In this document: positions 11,614-20,387 of the stretch, one piece after another
How the letters are laid out: each line of letters opens with the position of its first letter
How positions within the stretch are numbered: position 1 is the first letter of the stretch
The notes under the pieces: generated by a model
Seen by the model: the letters and a program-made list of their open reading frames with translations, nothing else
Told to the model about the DNA's origin: nothing
Databases searched by the model: none
Translations under genes and position numbers: made by a program
NCBI GenBank assembly: GCA_963777485.1
Contig: CAVZQP010000001.1
Span: 1,054,001-1,118,000 of the forward strand
DNA from: Bog-473 sp963777485
GTDB lineage: Bacteria > Actinomycetota > Acidimicrobiia > Acidimicrobiales > RAAP-2
Length of the DNA stretch: 64,000 nt
Direction: 5' to 3'

Positions 11614-11826
11614 AAGCGTCCTCCGCTCGACGCAAACCGGGTCGCCTCACACCCCTACCCACCTAGCAGCGTATGGGCGGGATCGTCCCGATATGCGTCG
11701 GGACGCGTCGGGGACGAGTCGTGGACGCGTCGGCGACAAGGCCACGAAGTCACTAACCCGGCAGCCGCGGCAACCGCAATGACCAGCACAAAGACGCTCG
11801 AGCACCCGGGGGTAGGCTGGTAAGCC

Positions 11827-12882
11827 ATGACGACCGACCTACACGCCCTGCTGGGCGACGACGCCGACGCGCTCCTCGGCCACACGGCGAAGGCATTCCC
11901 GAGGGAGAACCTGACGCTCCCGGGACCGAATTACCTCGACGACGTCTTCGTCAACTCCGATCGCTCGCCGAATGTCCTGCGCAACCTCGGGGCGGTGTAC
12001 AACCACGGCCGCCTTGCCGGCACTGGATACATCTCCATCCTCCCTGTCGACCAGGGCATCGAGCACTCGGCCGCCGCCTCGTTCTCCAAGAACCCCGCCT
12101 ACTTCGACCCGCTGAACATCATCGAGCTCGCGCTGGCGGGTGAGTGCAATGCCGTCGCCACCACCCTCGGCACGCTCGGCCTGGCGTCACGCAAGTACGT
12201 GCACAGAATCCCCTTCATCGTGAAGCTGAACCACAACGCCTTCCTCCACGTGCCCGACACCTACGACCAGATCATGTTCGGCTCCGTACGCCAGGCTTTC
12301 GACCTCGGCGCCGTGGCCGTCGGCGCCACGATCTACTTCGGCTCCGACGACATGGACCGCGAGCTCCAGCAGGTGAGCGACGCCTTCGCCGAGGCGCACG
12401 AGCTCGGCATGTTCACGGTGCTCTGGTGTTACCTGCGCAACCCCGCCTTCAAGAAGGACGGAGTGAACTACGAGGTCTCGGCCGACCTCACCGGCCAGGC
12501 CAACCACATGGGTGTCACGATCGAGGCCGACATCATCAAGCAGAAGCAGCCCGAGAACATGGGCGGCTACCCCGCCATCGGCTTCGGCAAGACCGACCCC
12601 CTCGTCTACGACGAGCTCACGACCGACAACCCCATCGACCTCACCCGCTGGCAGGTCGTCAACTGCTACGCCGGCCGCATCGGCCTCATCAACTCCGGCG
12701 GCGAGTCCAAGGGCGACAGCGACCTGGCTCAGGCCGTGCGCACCGCCGTCATCAACAAGCGGGCCGGCGGCACGGGCCTGATCGTCGGCCGCAAGTCCTT
12801 CCAGCGCCCGACGAATGAGGGCGCCGCCCTCATCCACGCCATCCAGGACGTCTACCTCGACCCCGCGGTGACCATCGCCTGA
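11827..12882 (+). CDS. fbaB: Class I fructose-bisphosphate aldolase (FbaB/DhnA type)
   Basis: 351 aa. Segments ISILPVDQGIEHSAAASF, FIVKLNHNAFLH and GLIVGRKSFQRP are those of the archaeal-type class I aldolases, which cleave fructose 1,6-bisphosphate through a lysine Schiff base in glycolysis/gluconeogenesis. A TAGGCT box at 11813-11818, 8 nt before the ATG, suggests a nearly leaderless message. Six tandem copies of an 8-bp unit run through the stop codon. The name fbaB follows the family. Confidence 0.9.
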   Translation: MTTDLHALLGDDADALLGHTAKAFPRENLTLPGPNYLDDVFVNSDRSPNVLRNLGAVYNHGRLAGTGYISILPVDQGIEHSAAASFSKNPAYFDPLNIIELALAGECNAVATTLGTLGLASRKYVHRIPFIVKLNHNAFLHVPDTYDQIMFGSVRQAFDLGAVAVGATIYFGSDDMDRELQQVSDAFAEAHELGMFTVLWCYLRNPAFKKDGVNYEVSADLTGQANHMGVTIEADIIKQKQPENMGGYPAIGFGKTDPLVYDELTTDNPIDLTRWQVVNCYAGRIGLINSGGESKGDSDLAQAVRTAVINKRAGGTGLIVGRKSFQRPTNEGAALIHAIQDVYLDPAVTIA

Positions 12883-12924
12883 GCGCCTGAGCGCCTGAGC
12901 GCCTGAGCGCCTGAGCGCCTGAGT
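12877..12924 (+). repeat. Tandem repeat, 6 x 8 bp, across the fbaB stop codon
   Basis: The unit GCCTGAGC is repeated six times (last copy GCCTGAGT). The first copy contains the TGA stop of the aldolase gene, so several further TGA codons follow in shifting frames. It looks like slipped-strand expansion; no function is evident. Confidence 0.95.
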
Positions 12925-12931
12925 CCTGTCG

Positions 12932-12951
12932 GGCACCGCCTCGCCGGTGCC
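12932..12951 (+). terminator. Possible hairpin after fbaB
   Basis: A 7-bp stem, GGCACCG with CGGTGCC and a 6-nt loop. There is no T tract, so termination is only a possibility. Confidence 0.25.
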
Positions 12952-13085
12952 GCCGGGACGGTTCCGGAGGGCCGACCTGGTCCGCTCCGAGCAGCGGACG
13001 TCGCCGACCAGGGGGACCTGGGCATGGTGGGCTGCGGGATTAGGATTCACACGAACGAAATATCGGACGGAGAGCGCCGCGCGCC

Positions 13086-15035
13086 GTGCCTGCGGGCCCC
13101 GTTGTGGCAGTGAGCCAGGGCTCTCCGCGCCCTGAGACAACCGAGACGAGGCAGCCCGTGGCATCGGGAACGCAACACGCAACCGAGCAGATCGACCAGG
13201 TCATCGTGCGTTTTGCCGGGGACTCCGGCGACGGCATGCAGCTGACCGGCGACCGCTTCACGACGAGCAGCGCGCTGCTCGGCAACGACCTGTCCACCTT
13301 CCCGGACTTCCCGGCGGAGATCCGGGCGCCGGCCGGCACGGTCAACGGGGTGTCGGCCTTCCAGGTCCATATCTCGGACCACGACATCCTGACGCCGGGC
13401 GACTCGCCGAACGTGCTGGTCGCCATGAACCCCGCCGCCCTCAAGGCGAACATCGACATGATGGCCAAGGGCACCGTCCTCATCGTCAACAGCGACTCCT
13501 TCGAGGAGCGCGACCTGTCGAAGGCCGGCTACGCGTCGAACCCGCTGACCGACGGCTCCCTCGCTGCCTACACGGTCTACGAGGTGCCGATGACCTCCAT
13601 CACCCAGGAGGTCTGCAAGGAGGCCGGCGTCAAGCCCCGCGACGCCGAGCGCTCCAAGAACTTCTTCGCGTTGGGGTTGATCAGCTGGCTCTACACCCGG
13701 CCGATCGAGCCCACGATCGAGTGGATCGCCGAGCGCTTCGGGGGCAAGCCCCAGGTGATCGACGCCAACACGCGGGCATTCCGGGCCGGGTACGACTTCG
13801 GCGAGACGGCCGAGCTGTTCGAGTCGAACTACGAGGTGAAGCCGGCCACCTTCGAGAAGGGCGAGTACATCCAGGTCACGGGGAACCAGGCGCTGGCGTG
13901 GGGCCTCATCGCGGCGTCCCGCCTGGCGGGCGTGCCCTTGTTCCTCGGCAGTTACCCGATCACACCGGCGTCGGACATTCTCCACGAGCTGAGCCGGCGC
14001 AAGGAGTTCGGCGTCCGCACCTTCCAGGCCGAGGACGAGATCGCCGGCGTCGGTGCCGCGCTCGGCGCGTCGTTCGGCGGCGCGTTGGGAGTGACCACCA
14101 CGAGCGGCCCGGGCCTCGACCTCAAATCAGAGACGATCGGCCTCGCCATCAGCCTGGAGCTGCCCCTGATCGTCGTCGACGTGCAGCGCGGCGGGCCCGC
14201 CACCGGCCTCCCGACCAAGACCGAGCAGGCCGACCTGTTGCACGCGCTGTACGGCCGGCACGGTGAGGCGCCGGTGCCGATCCTGGCCCCACAGACGCCG
14301 AGTGACTGCTTCAACATCGCGATCGAGGCGACCCGCCTGGCGGTGAAGTACCGCACGCCGGTGATCGTGCTGTCGGACGGGTATCTCGCCAACGGCGCCG
14401 AGCCGTGGCGCCTGCCCGACCTCGACGCGCTCGAGCCGATCGACCCCGCCTTCGCCTCGGAGCCGAACCACACCGACGCCGAGGGCAACGCCGACTTCCA
14501 GCCGTACATCCGGGACCCCGAGACGTTGGCCCGCCCGTGGGCGCCCCCAGGTCTGCCGGGCCTGGAGCACCGTATCGGCGGCCTCGAGAAGGCCGACGGC
14601 AGCGGCAACGTGTCCTACGAGGGCGTGAACCACGAGCGCATGGTCCACCTGCGCGAGGACAAGATCAACGGCATCACCCGTGACATCCCGCCCGTCGAGG
14701 TGAACGACGAGTCCGGCGACGCGCAGCTCCTGCTGGTCAGCTGGGGCTCGACGTACGCCGCCGTCCTGGCGGGCGTCAAGCGGGTGCGGGCGCGGGGCAT
14801 GAAGGCGGCCCACGTCCACCTGCGCCATCTCAACCCGCTGCCGGCGGATTTGGGCGAGGTCCTCGGGCGGTACCCGCAGATTCTCGTGCCCGAGGTCAAT
14901 CTCGGCCAGCTGAGCCGGGTGCTCCGGGCCGAGTACCTGGTCGACGCGCAGACCATGTCCAAGATGCAGGGCGTGCCGTTCCGCGTCGGAGAGATCGAGG
15001 CGGCGATCACCGCGCTGCTCGGAGGGAAGTCATGA
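13086..15035 (+). CDS. korA: 2-oxoglutarate:ferredoxin oxidoreductase, alpha subunit (gamma-alpha fusion)
   Basis: 649 aa. The gamma-type domain (VIVRFAGDSGDGMQLTGDRF, about 39-230) is fused to the alpha-type pyrimidine-binding domain (TGNQALAWGLIAASRLAG, GSYPITPASDILHEL, about 260-600), as in the KorA subunits of mycobacteria. With KorB it decarboxylates 2-oxoglutarate to succinyl-CoA with reduction of ferredoxin, replacing or supplementing the NAD-linked dehydrogenase of the TCA cycle. The GTG at 13086 is used here; a GTG at 13158, closer to the conserved start, is an alternative. The stop overlaps the korB ATG (4 nt). Confidence 0.93.
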   Translation: MPAGPVVAVSQGSPRPETTETRQPVASGTQHATEQIDQVIVRFAGDSGDGMQLTGDRFTTSSALLGNDLSTFPDFPAEIRAPAGTVNGVSAFQVHISDHDILTPGDSPNVLVAMNPAALKANIDMMAKGTVLIVNSDSFEERDLSKAGYASNPLTDGSLAAYTVYEVPMTSITQEVCKEAGVKPRDAERSKNFFALGLISWLYTRPIEPTIEWIAERFGGKPQVIDANTRAFRAGYDFGETAELFESNYEVKPATFEKGEYIQVTGNQALAWGLIAASRLAGVPLFLGSYPITPASDILHELSRRKEFGVRTFQAEDEIAGVGAALGASFGGALGVTTTSGPGLDLKSETIGLAISLELPLIVVDVQRGGPATGLPTKTEQADLLHALYGRHGEAPVPILAPQTPSDCFNIAIEATRLAVKYRTPVIVLSDGYLANGAEPWRLPDLDALEPIDPAFASEPNHTDAEGNADFQPYIRDPETLARPWAPPGLPGLEHRIGGLEKADGSGNVSYEGVNHERMVHLREDKINGITRDIPPVEVNDESGDAQLLLVSWGSTYAAVLAGVKRVRARGMKAAHVHLRHLNPLPADLGEVLGRYPQILVPEVNLGQLSRVLRAEYLVDAQTMSKMQGVPFRVGEIEAAITALLGGKS

Positions 15036-16099
15036 GCGAGTCCAACGGTTCGAACGGCTCGAACGGCAACGGTGCCGTGGCCACCGCGGTGCCGGTGACC
15101 GCGCGCAAGGACTGGTCGAGCGACCAGGAGGTCCGGTGGTGCCCCGGCTGCGGCGACTACTCGATCCTGGCCGCCGTCCAGATGCTGATGCCCGACCTCG
15201 GCGTGCGCCGGGAGAACACGGTGTTCCTCTCGGGCATCGGGTGCGCGGCGCGCTTCCCGTACTACATGAACACCTACGGCATGCATTCGATCCACGGGCG
15301 AGCGCCGGCCATCGCCACGGGGCTGGCGACCACCCGTCCGGACCTCGACGTCTGGGTGATCTCGGGCGACGGCGATGCGCTGTCGATCGGCGGCAACCAT
15401 CTGATCCACTCGCTGCGCCGGAACGTCCGGTTGAACATCATCATGTTCAACAACCAGATCTACGGGCTGACGAAGGGCCAGTACTCGCCGACTTCCGAGG
15501 TGGCCAAGGTCACCAAGTCGACCCCCTTCGGCTCGCTGGACACTCCCTTCAACCCGGTCTCGCTGGCCCTGGGGGCCGAGGCGACGTTCGTCGCCCGCAC
15601 CCACGACATGGACCGCGCCCACATGCAGGAGACCTTCCGCCGGGCCCACGAGCATCAAGGTGCGGCCTTCGTCGAGGTCCTCCAGAACTGCAACGTGTTC
15701 AACGACGGCGCCTTCGAGAAGATCACCGCCAAAGACGCGCGGCCGACGATGCTGATCCCCCTGCGGCACGGCGAGCCGATCGTGTTCGGCCCCGAAGGGG
15801 AGGAGCGCGGGGTCGTGCAGCGCCCCGACGGGAAGCTCGAGATCCAGTCCGTGGCCGACGCCGGCCTCGACTCCGTGCTGGTGCACGACGAGAAGCGCCC
15901 GGACCCCGGCTTCGCGTTCCGCCTGTCGCGCCTTGCCAACGGGCCCTACGAGCCGACGCCGATCGGCGTGTTCCGCGCCGTCGAGCGCCCCGAGTACGGC
16001 GCACAGATGGCCGAGCAGGTCACGGCCGCGCAGGAGAAGCGCGGGCTGGGGGACCTCGGCGCGTTGCTGCGGTCCGCCGGGGGCTGGACGGTCGAGTAG
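15032..16099 (+). CDS. korB: 2-oxoglutarate:ferredoxin oxidoreductase, beta subunit
   Basis: 355 aa. It carries WCPGCGDYSIL (residues 36-46), the cluster-ligand/start motif of the family, and the thiamine-diphosphate motif SGDGDALSIGGNH (about 111-123) with FNNQIYGLTKGQ. The N-terminal about 25 residues are a Ser/Asn/Gly run. It binds TPP and a 4Fe-4S cluster and passes electrons to ferredoxin. Translationally coupled to korA by an ATGA overlap. Confidence 0.95.
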   Translation: MSESNGSNGSNGNGAVATAVPVTARKDWSSDQEVRWCPGCGDYSILAAVQMLMPDLGVRRENTVFLSGIGCAARFPYYMNTYGMHSIHGRAPAIATGLATTRPDLDVWVISGDGDALSIGGNHLIHSLRRNVRLNIIMFNNQIYGLTKGQYSPTSEVAKVTKSTPFGSLDTPFNPVSLALGAEATFVARTHDMDRAHMQETFRRAHEHQGAAFVEVLQNCNVFNDGAFEKITAKDARPTMLIPLRHGEPIVFGPEGEERGVVQRPDGKLEIQSVADAGLDSVLVHDEKRPDPGFAFRLSRLANGPYEPTPIGVFRAVERPEYGAQMAEQVTAAQEKRGLGDLGALLRSAGGWTVE

Positions 16100-16101
16100 C
16101 A

Positions 16102-16578
16102 CTACGGGGCGGGGCGGTCCTCGGATGCTTCGAGCCGCTCGACGTGCTGGAGCTCGATCCACAGCGGGATCAGGAACCAGATGTAGGCATTCGTGAGCGT
16201 GTACCGCTTTTCCCCGTAGCGCGTCGTCATGGCGCCGACATCGGTGACCCGCACTCGATGGTCCTTCTCCCGGTACGCCTCGACCCGTTCCAGGAGCTCG
16301 AGCAACTCCTCCTTCGAGGAGACCTCGATGCCGAAATGATCCATGTTCGGCGTGACCATGAACTCGTCCGCCGCCGGCAGGAGATAGAGGAACTGGCCCA
16401 ACGACCCGGTGTAGAGGATGAGGGGGTTGCCCTTCTCGGTGCTGTTGTCGCCCTCGATCCAACCGAAGACCTCGGAGAAGAAGCGCAGCAAATCGGCGCG
16501 TCCCGCTTCGTCCATGACCTCGGCGTCGACGCTGATCGCCACGTGGTTGATCCGAGGGGAGAACGAACCGGGCGTCAT
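16102..16578 (-). CDS. VOC (glyoxalase/dioxygenase fold) family protein
   Basis: 158 aa. INHVAISVDAEVMDEAGRADLLRFFSEVFG at the start and the MDHFGIEVSSKEEL segment in the middle follow the beta-alpha-beta-beta-beta pattern of vicinal-oxygen-chelate proteins. Metal ligands would be His of NHVAI and His of MDHFGI plus an acidic residue. Substrate unknown. It is downstream of and overlaps (ATGA) the zinc dehydrogenase gene, so the two likely form one operon and may act on related compounds. Converges on korB. Confidence 0.8.
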   Translation of the reverse strand: MTPGSFSPRINHVAISVDAEVMDEAGRADLLRFFSEVFGWIEGDNSTEKGNPLILYTGSLGQFLYLLPAADEFMVTPNMDHFGIEVSSKEELLELLERVEAYREKDHRVRVTDVGAMTTRYGEKRYTLTNAYIWFLIPLWIELQHVERLEASEDRPAP

Positions 16579-17612
16579 GGAGCGATCAGGCCCGGTTGCA
16601 CCATCACCTTGCCCGGTATCTCTCCCCGGGCGAGGCGCTCCATCGACACCATCACGTCACTGAGCGGAATGTTGTCGGGCTCGATCAACGCGTCGAGGGG
16701 CAGGTGGCCATCGTCGAGGAGATCGACGGCCGGGCCGAACCCCTCGTCGTTGTAGTTGTACGCCCCGATCATCTCGAGCTCGAAGATGATCATGCGGTTC
16801 TGGTTGATCCTCGGGGGCTCGAAGCCGGTACCGACGACCACCAGGGTGCCGGCGTAGTCGAGCTGCCCGAAACCGGCCTCGAGGGCGCTGGCATGACCGG
16901 AACACTCGAACACGACGGCATAGGGCTCGGCGACCGGAAGGGCCATGGGCGGCGGCTCCAGCATGTCGGGCGTGACCACCCGGGCGGCCCCCACGGCAAG
17001 AGCCTGCTCGCGGCGCACCGCGGAGGGCTCGCTGACGGTGATGTCGGAGATCCCTCGCGACCGGAGCACGGCGACCAGCAGCAGGCCGACCGGGCCCGCC
17101 CCGGTGACGAGAACCCGGTCGTCCGCGTGGACGTCGGTCAGTTGCACCGCGTGCAGGGTGATGGCCATGGGCTCGGCCAGTGCGGCCACCCGGGTCGGGA
17201 GGGAATCAGGGATCCGGATCAGGCTGTCGGCCGCCACGGCCTTGTACTGACAGAACGCGCCGCGATACCCGGCGAAGTCGGGCGCCGGACGGTTCAGGCA
17301 CACGGAGGGACGTCCGCGCCGACAGGGCCGGCACCGGCCGCAACCGGGTGACGAGGTCCCGACCACCCGGTCTCCGGGGACCCAGGCGGAGTCACCGGGC
17401 GCGGCTGCCACGATGCCCGACCACTCGTGTCCGAGGATGGCTCCCGGTTTGGCGTAGCGGTCGAACACCATGTGCAGATCGGACCCACAGATGCCGCACT
17501 CGGCCACCTCGACGAGCACCTCGCCGGGACCCGGTGCAGGAGAGGGCACCTCCTGGACGGCGATCTTGCCGTCACCCACGTACACCGCCGCCGACATGAG
17601 GGCCGAGGACAC
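16575..17612 (-). CDS. Zinc-dependent alcohol/polyol dehydrogenase (MDR family)
   Basis: 345 aa. The catalytic-zinc segments CGICGSDLHM and GHEWSG, a four-Cys structural-zinc lobe (CGRCRPC...C) and a Rossmann motif GAGPVGLL mark an NAD(P)-dependent medium-chain dehydrogenase of the Tdh/sorbitol dehydrogenase type. The precise alcohol is unknown. The start at GTG 17612 is chosen because a TATGGT box lies 7 nt upstream (17620-17625, minus strand), indicating a leaderless message. ATG 17597 and ATG 17624 are alternatives in the same frame. Cotranscribed with the VOC gene. Confidence 0.85.
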   Translation of the reverse strand: MSSALMSAAVYVGDGKIAVQEVPSPAPGPGEVLVEVAECGICGSDLHMVFDRYAKPGAILGHEWSGIVAAAPGDSAWVPGDRVVGTSSPGCGRCRPCRRGRPSVCLNRPAPDFAGYRGAFCQYKAVAADSLIRIPDSLPTRVAALAEPMAITLHAVQLTDVHADDRVLVTGAGPVGLLLVAVLRSRGISDITVSEPSAVRREQALAVGAARVVTPDMLEPPPMALPVAEPYAVVFECSGHASALEAGFGQLDYAGTLVVVGTGFEPPRINQNRMIIFELEMIGAYNYNDEGFGPAVDLLDDGHLPLDALIEPDNIPLSDVMVSMERLARGEIPGKVMVQPGLIAP

Positions 17613-17738
17613 GCCGGCAACCATACGGATTTGATGAGCAGTGTGCACAGGGTGGCGAGGCGAGGCGGCGCGACCGGCGCGTGAGAATCTTGCGATAGTT
17701 GTGGCAGAGCGACACGATCGCATCGACCGGAGGGGACC

Positions 17739-18896
17739 TTGCACCTGGAATTCACCGCAGAGCAACGGAGTCTGCAGGACGAGCTCCGGGAGTACTTCGC
17801 GGCCTTGGTGGAGGAGGTCGAGGCCAGCGACTCGGAGGAGCCGGCATACACCCACTACATCCGCCGCATGGGCGAGGACGGCTGGCTGGGGCTCGGGTGG
17901 CCGGTCGAGTACGGCGGCCAAGCGCGAGGACCCATCGACCAGATGATCTTCGTCGAGGAGTCGCACTGGGCGGGCGTCCCGTTGCCCCTGCTGACCCTGA
18001 ACAGCGTCGGGCCGACCCTCATGGCTCTCGGCAGTGCCGAGCAGAAGCGGCGGATCCTGCCCGGCATCGTCCGTGGCGAGGTGCATTTCTCCATCGGGTA
18101 CACCGAGCCGTCGGCGGGGACGGACTTGGCGTCGCTGCAGACGCGTGCGGTGCGCGACGGGGACGAGTACGTCATCAACGGCCAGAAGATCTTCACGAGC
18201 GCCATCCAGTACGCCAACTACGTCTGGTTGGCGGCGCGCACCGACCCGGATGCGCCCAAGCACAAAGGGCTTTCCGTCTTCATCGTGCCGGTGGACAGCC
18301 CGGGGTTCCAGTGGGTCCCGTTGGCGACGATCGCAGGAGAGTTCACGAGCTCGACGTTCTACGAGGACGTCCGGGTTCCGGCGGAGAATCTGGTGGGAGC
18401 CGAGAACGAGGGCTGGAAGCTCATCACCAATCAGCTCAATCACGAACGGGTGGCGATCTGTCCGAGTTCGGGACTGCTCCGCAGCTTGTCCGAGGTCCGC
18501 CGTTGGGCTCAGGAGCATGAGCTCGCCGATGGACGTGCGGTGATCGATCACGAGTGGGTCCAGATCAACCTGGCCAAGGTGCACGCCAAGATCGAGGTGC
18601 TCAAACTGTTCAACTGGAAGGTGGCGTGGGCTTCCGGCAAGGGGTTGAACCCCGCGGATGCGTCTGCCACAAAGGTCTACGGGACCGAGCTCGCGCTCGA
18701 GGTCTATCGAACGCTCCTCGAAGTCGTGGGGCAGGCGGGCTACCTGCCCGAAGGCTCTCCCGGCGCCGTCCTCAACGGCCGCCTGGAACAGCAGGCACGG
18801 AGCCAGACCATTTTCACCTTCGGTGGCGGGACCAACGAGATCCAGCGCGACATCGTCGCGATGATCGGATTGGGTATGCCCCGGGCCCCTCGCTGA
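17739..18896 (+). CDS. Acyl-CoA dehydrogenase
   Basis: 385 aa from a TTG that has a GGAGGGGA Shine-Dalgarno 3-10 nt upstream. FAD-dependent acyl-CoA dehydrogenase fold: N-terminal helical domain, GYTEPSAGTDLASLQT (about 118-133), NGQKIFTS, and the C-terminal FTFGGGTNEIQRDIVA segment that binds FAD of the partner subunit. It oxidises an acyl-CoA to the 2-enoyl-CoA; many actinobacterial paralogs act on steroid or branched side chains, so the substrate cannot be named. Single gene between divergent and convergent neighbours. Confidence 0.9.
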   Translation: MHLEFTAEQRSLQDELREYFAALVEEVEASDSEEPAYTHYIRRMGEDGWLGLGWPVEYGGQARGPIDQMIFVEESHWAGVPLPLLTLNSVGPTLMALGSAEQKRRILPGIVRGEVHFSIGYTEPSAGTDLASLQTRAVRDGDEYVINGQKIFTSAIQYANYVWLAARTDPDAPKHKGLSVFIVPVDSPGFQWVPLATIAGEFTSSTFYEDVRVPAENLVGAENEGWKLITNQLNHERVAICPSSGLLRSLSEVRRWAQEHELADGRAVIDHEWVQINLAKVHAKIEVLKLFNWKVAWASGKGLNPADASATKVYGTELALEVYRTLLEVVGQAGYLPEGSPGAVLNGRLEQQARSQTIFTFGGGTNEIQRDIVAMIGLGMPRAPR

Positions 18897-18899
18897 CCG

Positions 18900-18920
18900 G
18901 CGCCCGGCCGCGCCGGGTGC
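18900..18920 (+). terminator. Possible bidirectional hairpin
   Basis: A 9-bp stem, GCGCCCGGC with GCCGGGTGC and a 3-nt loop, between the converging acyl-CoA dehydrogenase and small lipoprotein genes. It lacks a T tract. Confidence 0.35.
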
Positions 18921-19145
18921 TCAGAACCCGGCGCCCCCGCTCCCACCGGAGCTCCCAGCGGAGGTCCCAGCGGATCCACCCGAGTGGCTCGCAGTCGTGG
19001 GCGTCATGTTGTTCGCGCTTCCGCCATTCGTACTGCCACCGCTCGAACCGCACGCCGCGGCAGCGATGCCGAACGCCGAGACGAGCACCATCGGTGCCAG
19101 CCTTCGTGCGATCTTGCGGCGAACGGTCACAAGTCGTTCCGTCAT
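18921..19145 (-). CDS. Small Gly/Ser-rich lipoprotein
   Basis: 74 aa. A basic N-terminus (TVRRKIARRLAP) and a hydrophobic stretch end in a lipobox (AAAAC, Cys about residue 33), followed by a Gly/Ser/Thr/Asn-rich tail without a folded domain. Predicted lipid-anchored surface peptide; function unknown. The ATG at 19145 is preceded by GAGGAGAGGG, a strong ribosome binding site. Divergent from the PPOX-family gene. Confidence 0.7.
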   Translation of the reverse strand: MTERLVTVRRKIARRLAPMVLVSAFGIAAAACGSSGGSTNGGSANNMTPTTASHSGGSAGTSAGSSGGSGGAGF

Positions 19146-19311
19146 TTCCCTCTCCTCGATCACGCGGCATCACGTGTGAGCGCAAACAGGGATACGGTCA
19201 CCCAACGGCGCCGGATTGCGCGGTGCCGTGTGGTCACCACCGTTGCCGTGCGCCAGATGCCGACGCCAGCGGCAAGCGAGGAGTACGACCCGACAGAGGA
19301 AAGGAAGAGGT

Positions 19312-19836
19312 ATGGAGACCATAAACCTGGGTGCGGCCGAGGGGCTCCCGCCTGTCGAATGGGCGGTAATCGTCGACAAACTGGGTGCGGGCGCGGCGCC
19401 CGCGCCGGACGCACACAACGCCCGCACGACGTGGCTCACGACGGTCAACGAGGACGGCAGTCCTCACGTGACGGCCGTGGGCGCCGTCTGGCTCGACGAT
19501 GCGTTTTGGTTCCAGACCGGCGAGAGGACGCGGAAGCACCGCAACGTCGAGCGGGACGGCCGCTGCTCTGTCGCCCTGTCGATCCGTGACGCCGACGTCG
19601 TGGTAGAAGGTCGTGCCGCGCGGGTCACCGACGCGAGCACGGTCGAGCGGGTCGCCAAGGCCTGGGCGGACGGTGGGTGGCCCGTTGAGCCCGACGAGTC
19701 GGGTTCGGGCATCACCGCCCCGTTCAACGCTCCGTCACAGGGGCCGCCCCCTTGGCACGTCTACCGCATAGAGCCCCAGTCGGCGACGGTCGTCCTCGGT
19801 GCAGAGCCGGGTGGTCTGACGCGCTTCAAATTCTGA
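19312..19836 (+). CDS. PPOX-class (pyridoxamine 5'-phosphate oxidase-like) FMN/F420 protein
   Basis: 174 aa. The ARTTWLTTVNEDGSPHVTAVGAVWLDDAFWFQTG pattern and the RKHRNVERDGRCSVALS strand are typical of the split-barrel flavin/deazaflavin-binding family. Actinobacterial members often use F420 to reduce small molecules; the cofactor here is not proven. The ATG at 19312 follows AGGAAAGGAAGAGG. Confidence 0.82.
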   Translation: METINLGAAEGLPPVEWAVIVDKLGAGAAPAPDAHNARTTWLTTVNEDGSPHVTAVGAVWLDDAFWFQTGERTRKHRNVERDGRCSVALSIRDADVVVEGRAARVTDASTVERVAKAWADGGWPVEPDESGSGITAPFNAPSQGPPPWHVYRIEPQSATVVLGAEPGGLTRFKF

Positions 19837-19870
19837 CGGTCAGCGAAGCCGGCCGTGGACCCGGCGGTCG

Positions 19871-20341
19871 CTACGCGGGGGCCGGGCCGGCCTCCGCGTC
19901 GTCGCGCACGCGCTCGAGTGTCCTTCGCATCCCGTTCCGATTCGTCTTGCCGCGGGCCCAACCGAGGCACGTCCAGTAGAGCTTCAGCCACCAGGTCGGG
20001 GCCAGTGTGAACGACTCGGTCACGTCGCAGCCGTCGCCGGCGGCGGCGATGTCGTAGCGCCAGACGTTGAGCGGCGCGTCGGGCTTGTTGCCGACACCGA
20101 AGGCGAAGGTCTTGCCCGGTTCGCACGCGGACACCGTGCACGTCGTCCAGTAGACCGGCCCCTTTTCGTTGCGCTTGACGTGGCCGCGGAACTTCGCACC
20201 CACCGCCGGCCCGGTCGCACCGTCGATCCACTCGGCCTCGAACGTCTCGGGGCTGTAGCGCCCGATGCGGGTCACGTCGCTCACCAGCTCCCAGACCCGC
20301 TCGGGTGTCGCGGTCATGTGGACGGTGACGGAGTCGTGCAC
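19871..20341 (-). CDS. SRPBCC (START-like) family protein
   Basis: 156 aa. The VHMTATPERVWELVSDVTRIGRYSPETFEAEW opening and the later WRYDIAAAGDGCDVTESF strand are the signature of polyketide-cyclase/dehydratase-like START domains, which bind hydrophobic ligands. A TAGAGT box at 20349-20354 (minus), 7 nt before the GTG start, predicts a leaderless transcript. Ligand unknown. Confidence 0.8.
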   Translation of the reverse strand: MHDSVTVHMTATPERVWELVSDVTRIGRYSPETFEAEWIDGATGPAVGAKFRGHVKRNEKGPVYWTTCTVSACEPGKTFAFGVGNKPDAPLNVWRYDIAAAGDGCDVTESFTLAPTWWLKLYWTCLGWARGKTNRNGMRRTLERVRDDAEAGPAPA

Positions 20342-20387
20342 GGCGGGGACTCTAGGCCGTAACCCGGACGGACGCCCGCCGGCGACC

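Noticed and set aside
14615..16462. 615-aa open frame on the minus strand
   Set aside because: Covers korB and the VOC gene in the wrong frame or strand; both real genes have clear family motifs.
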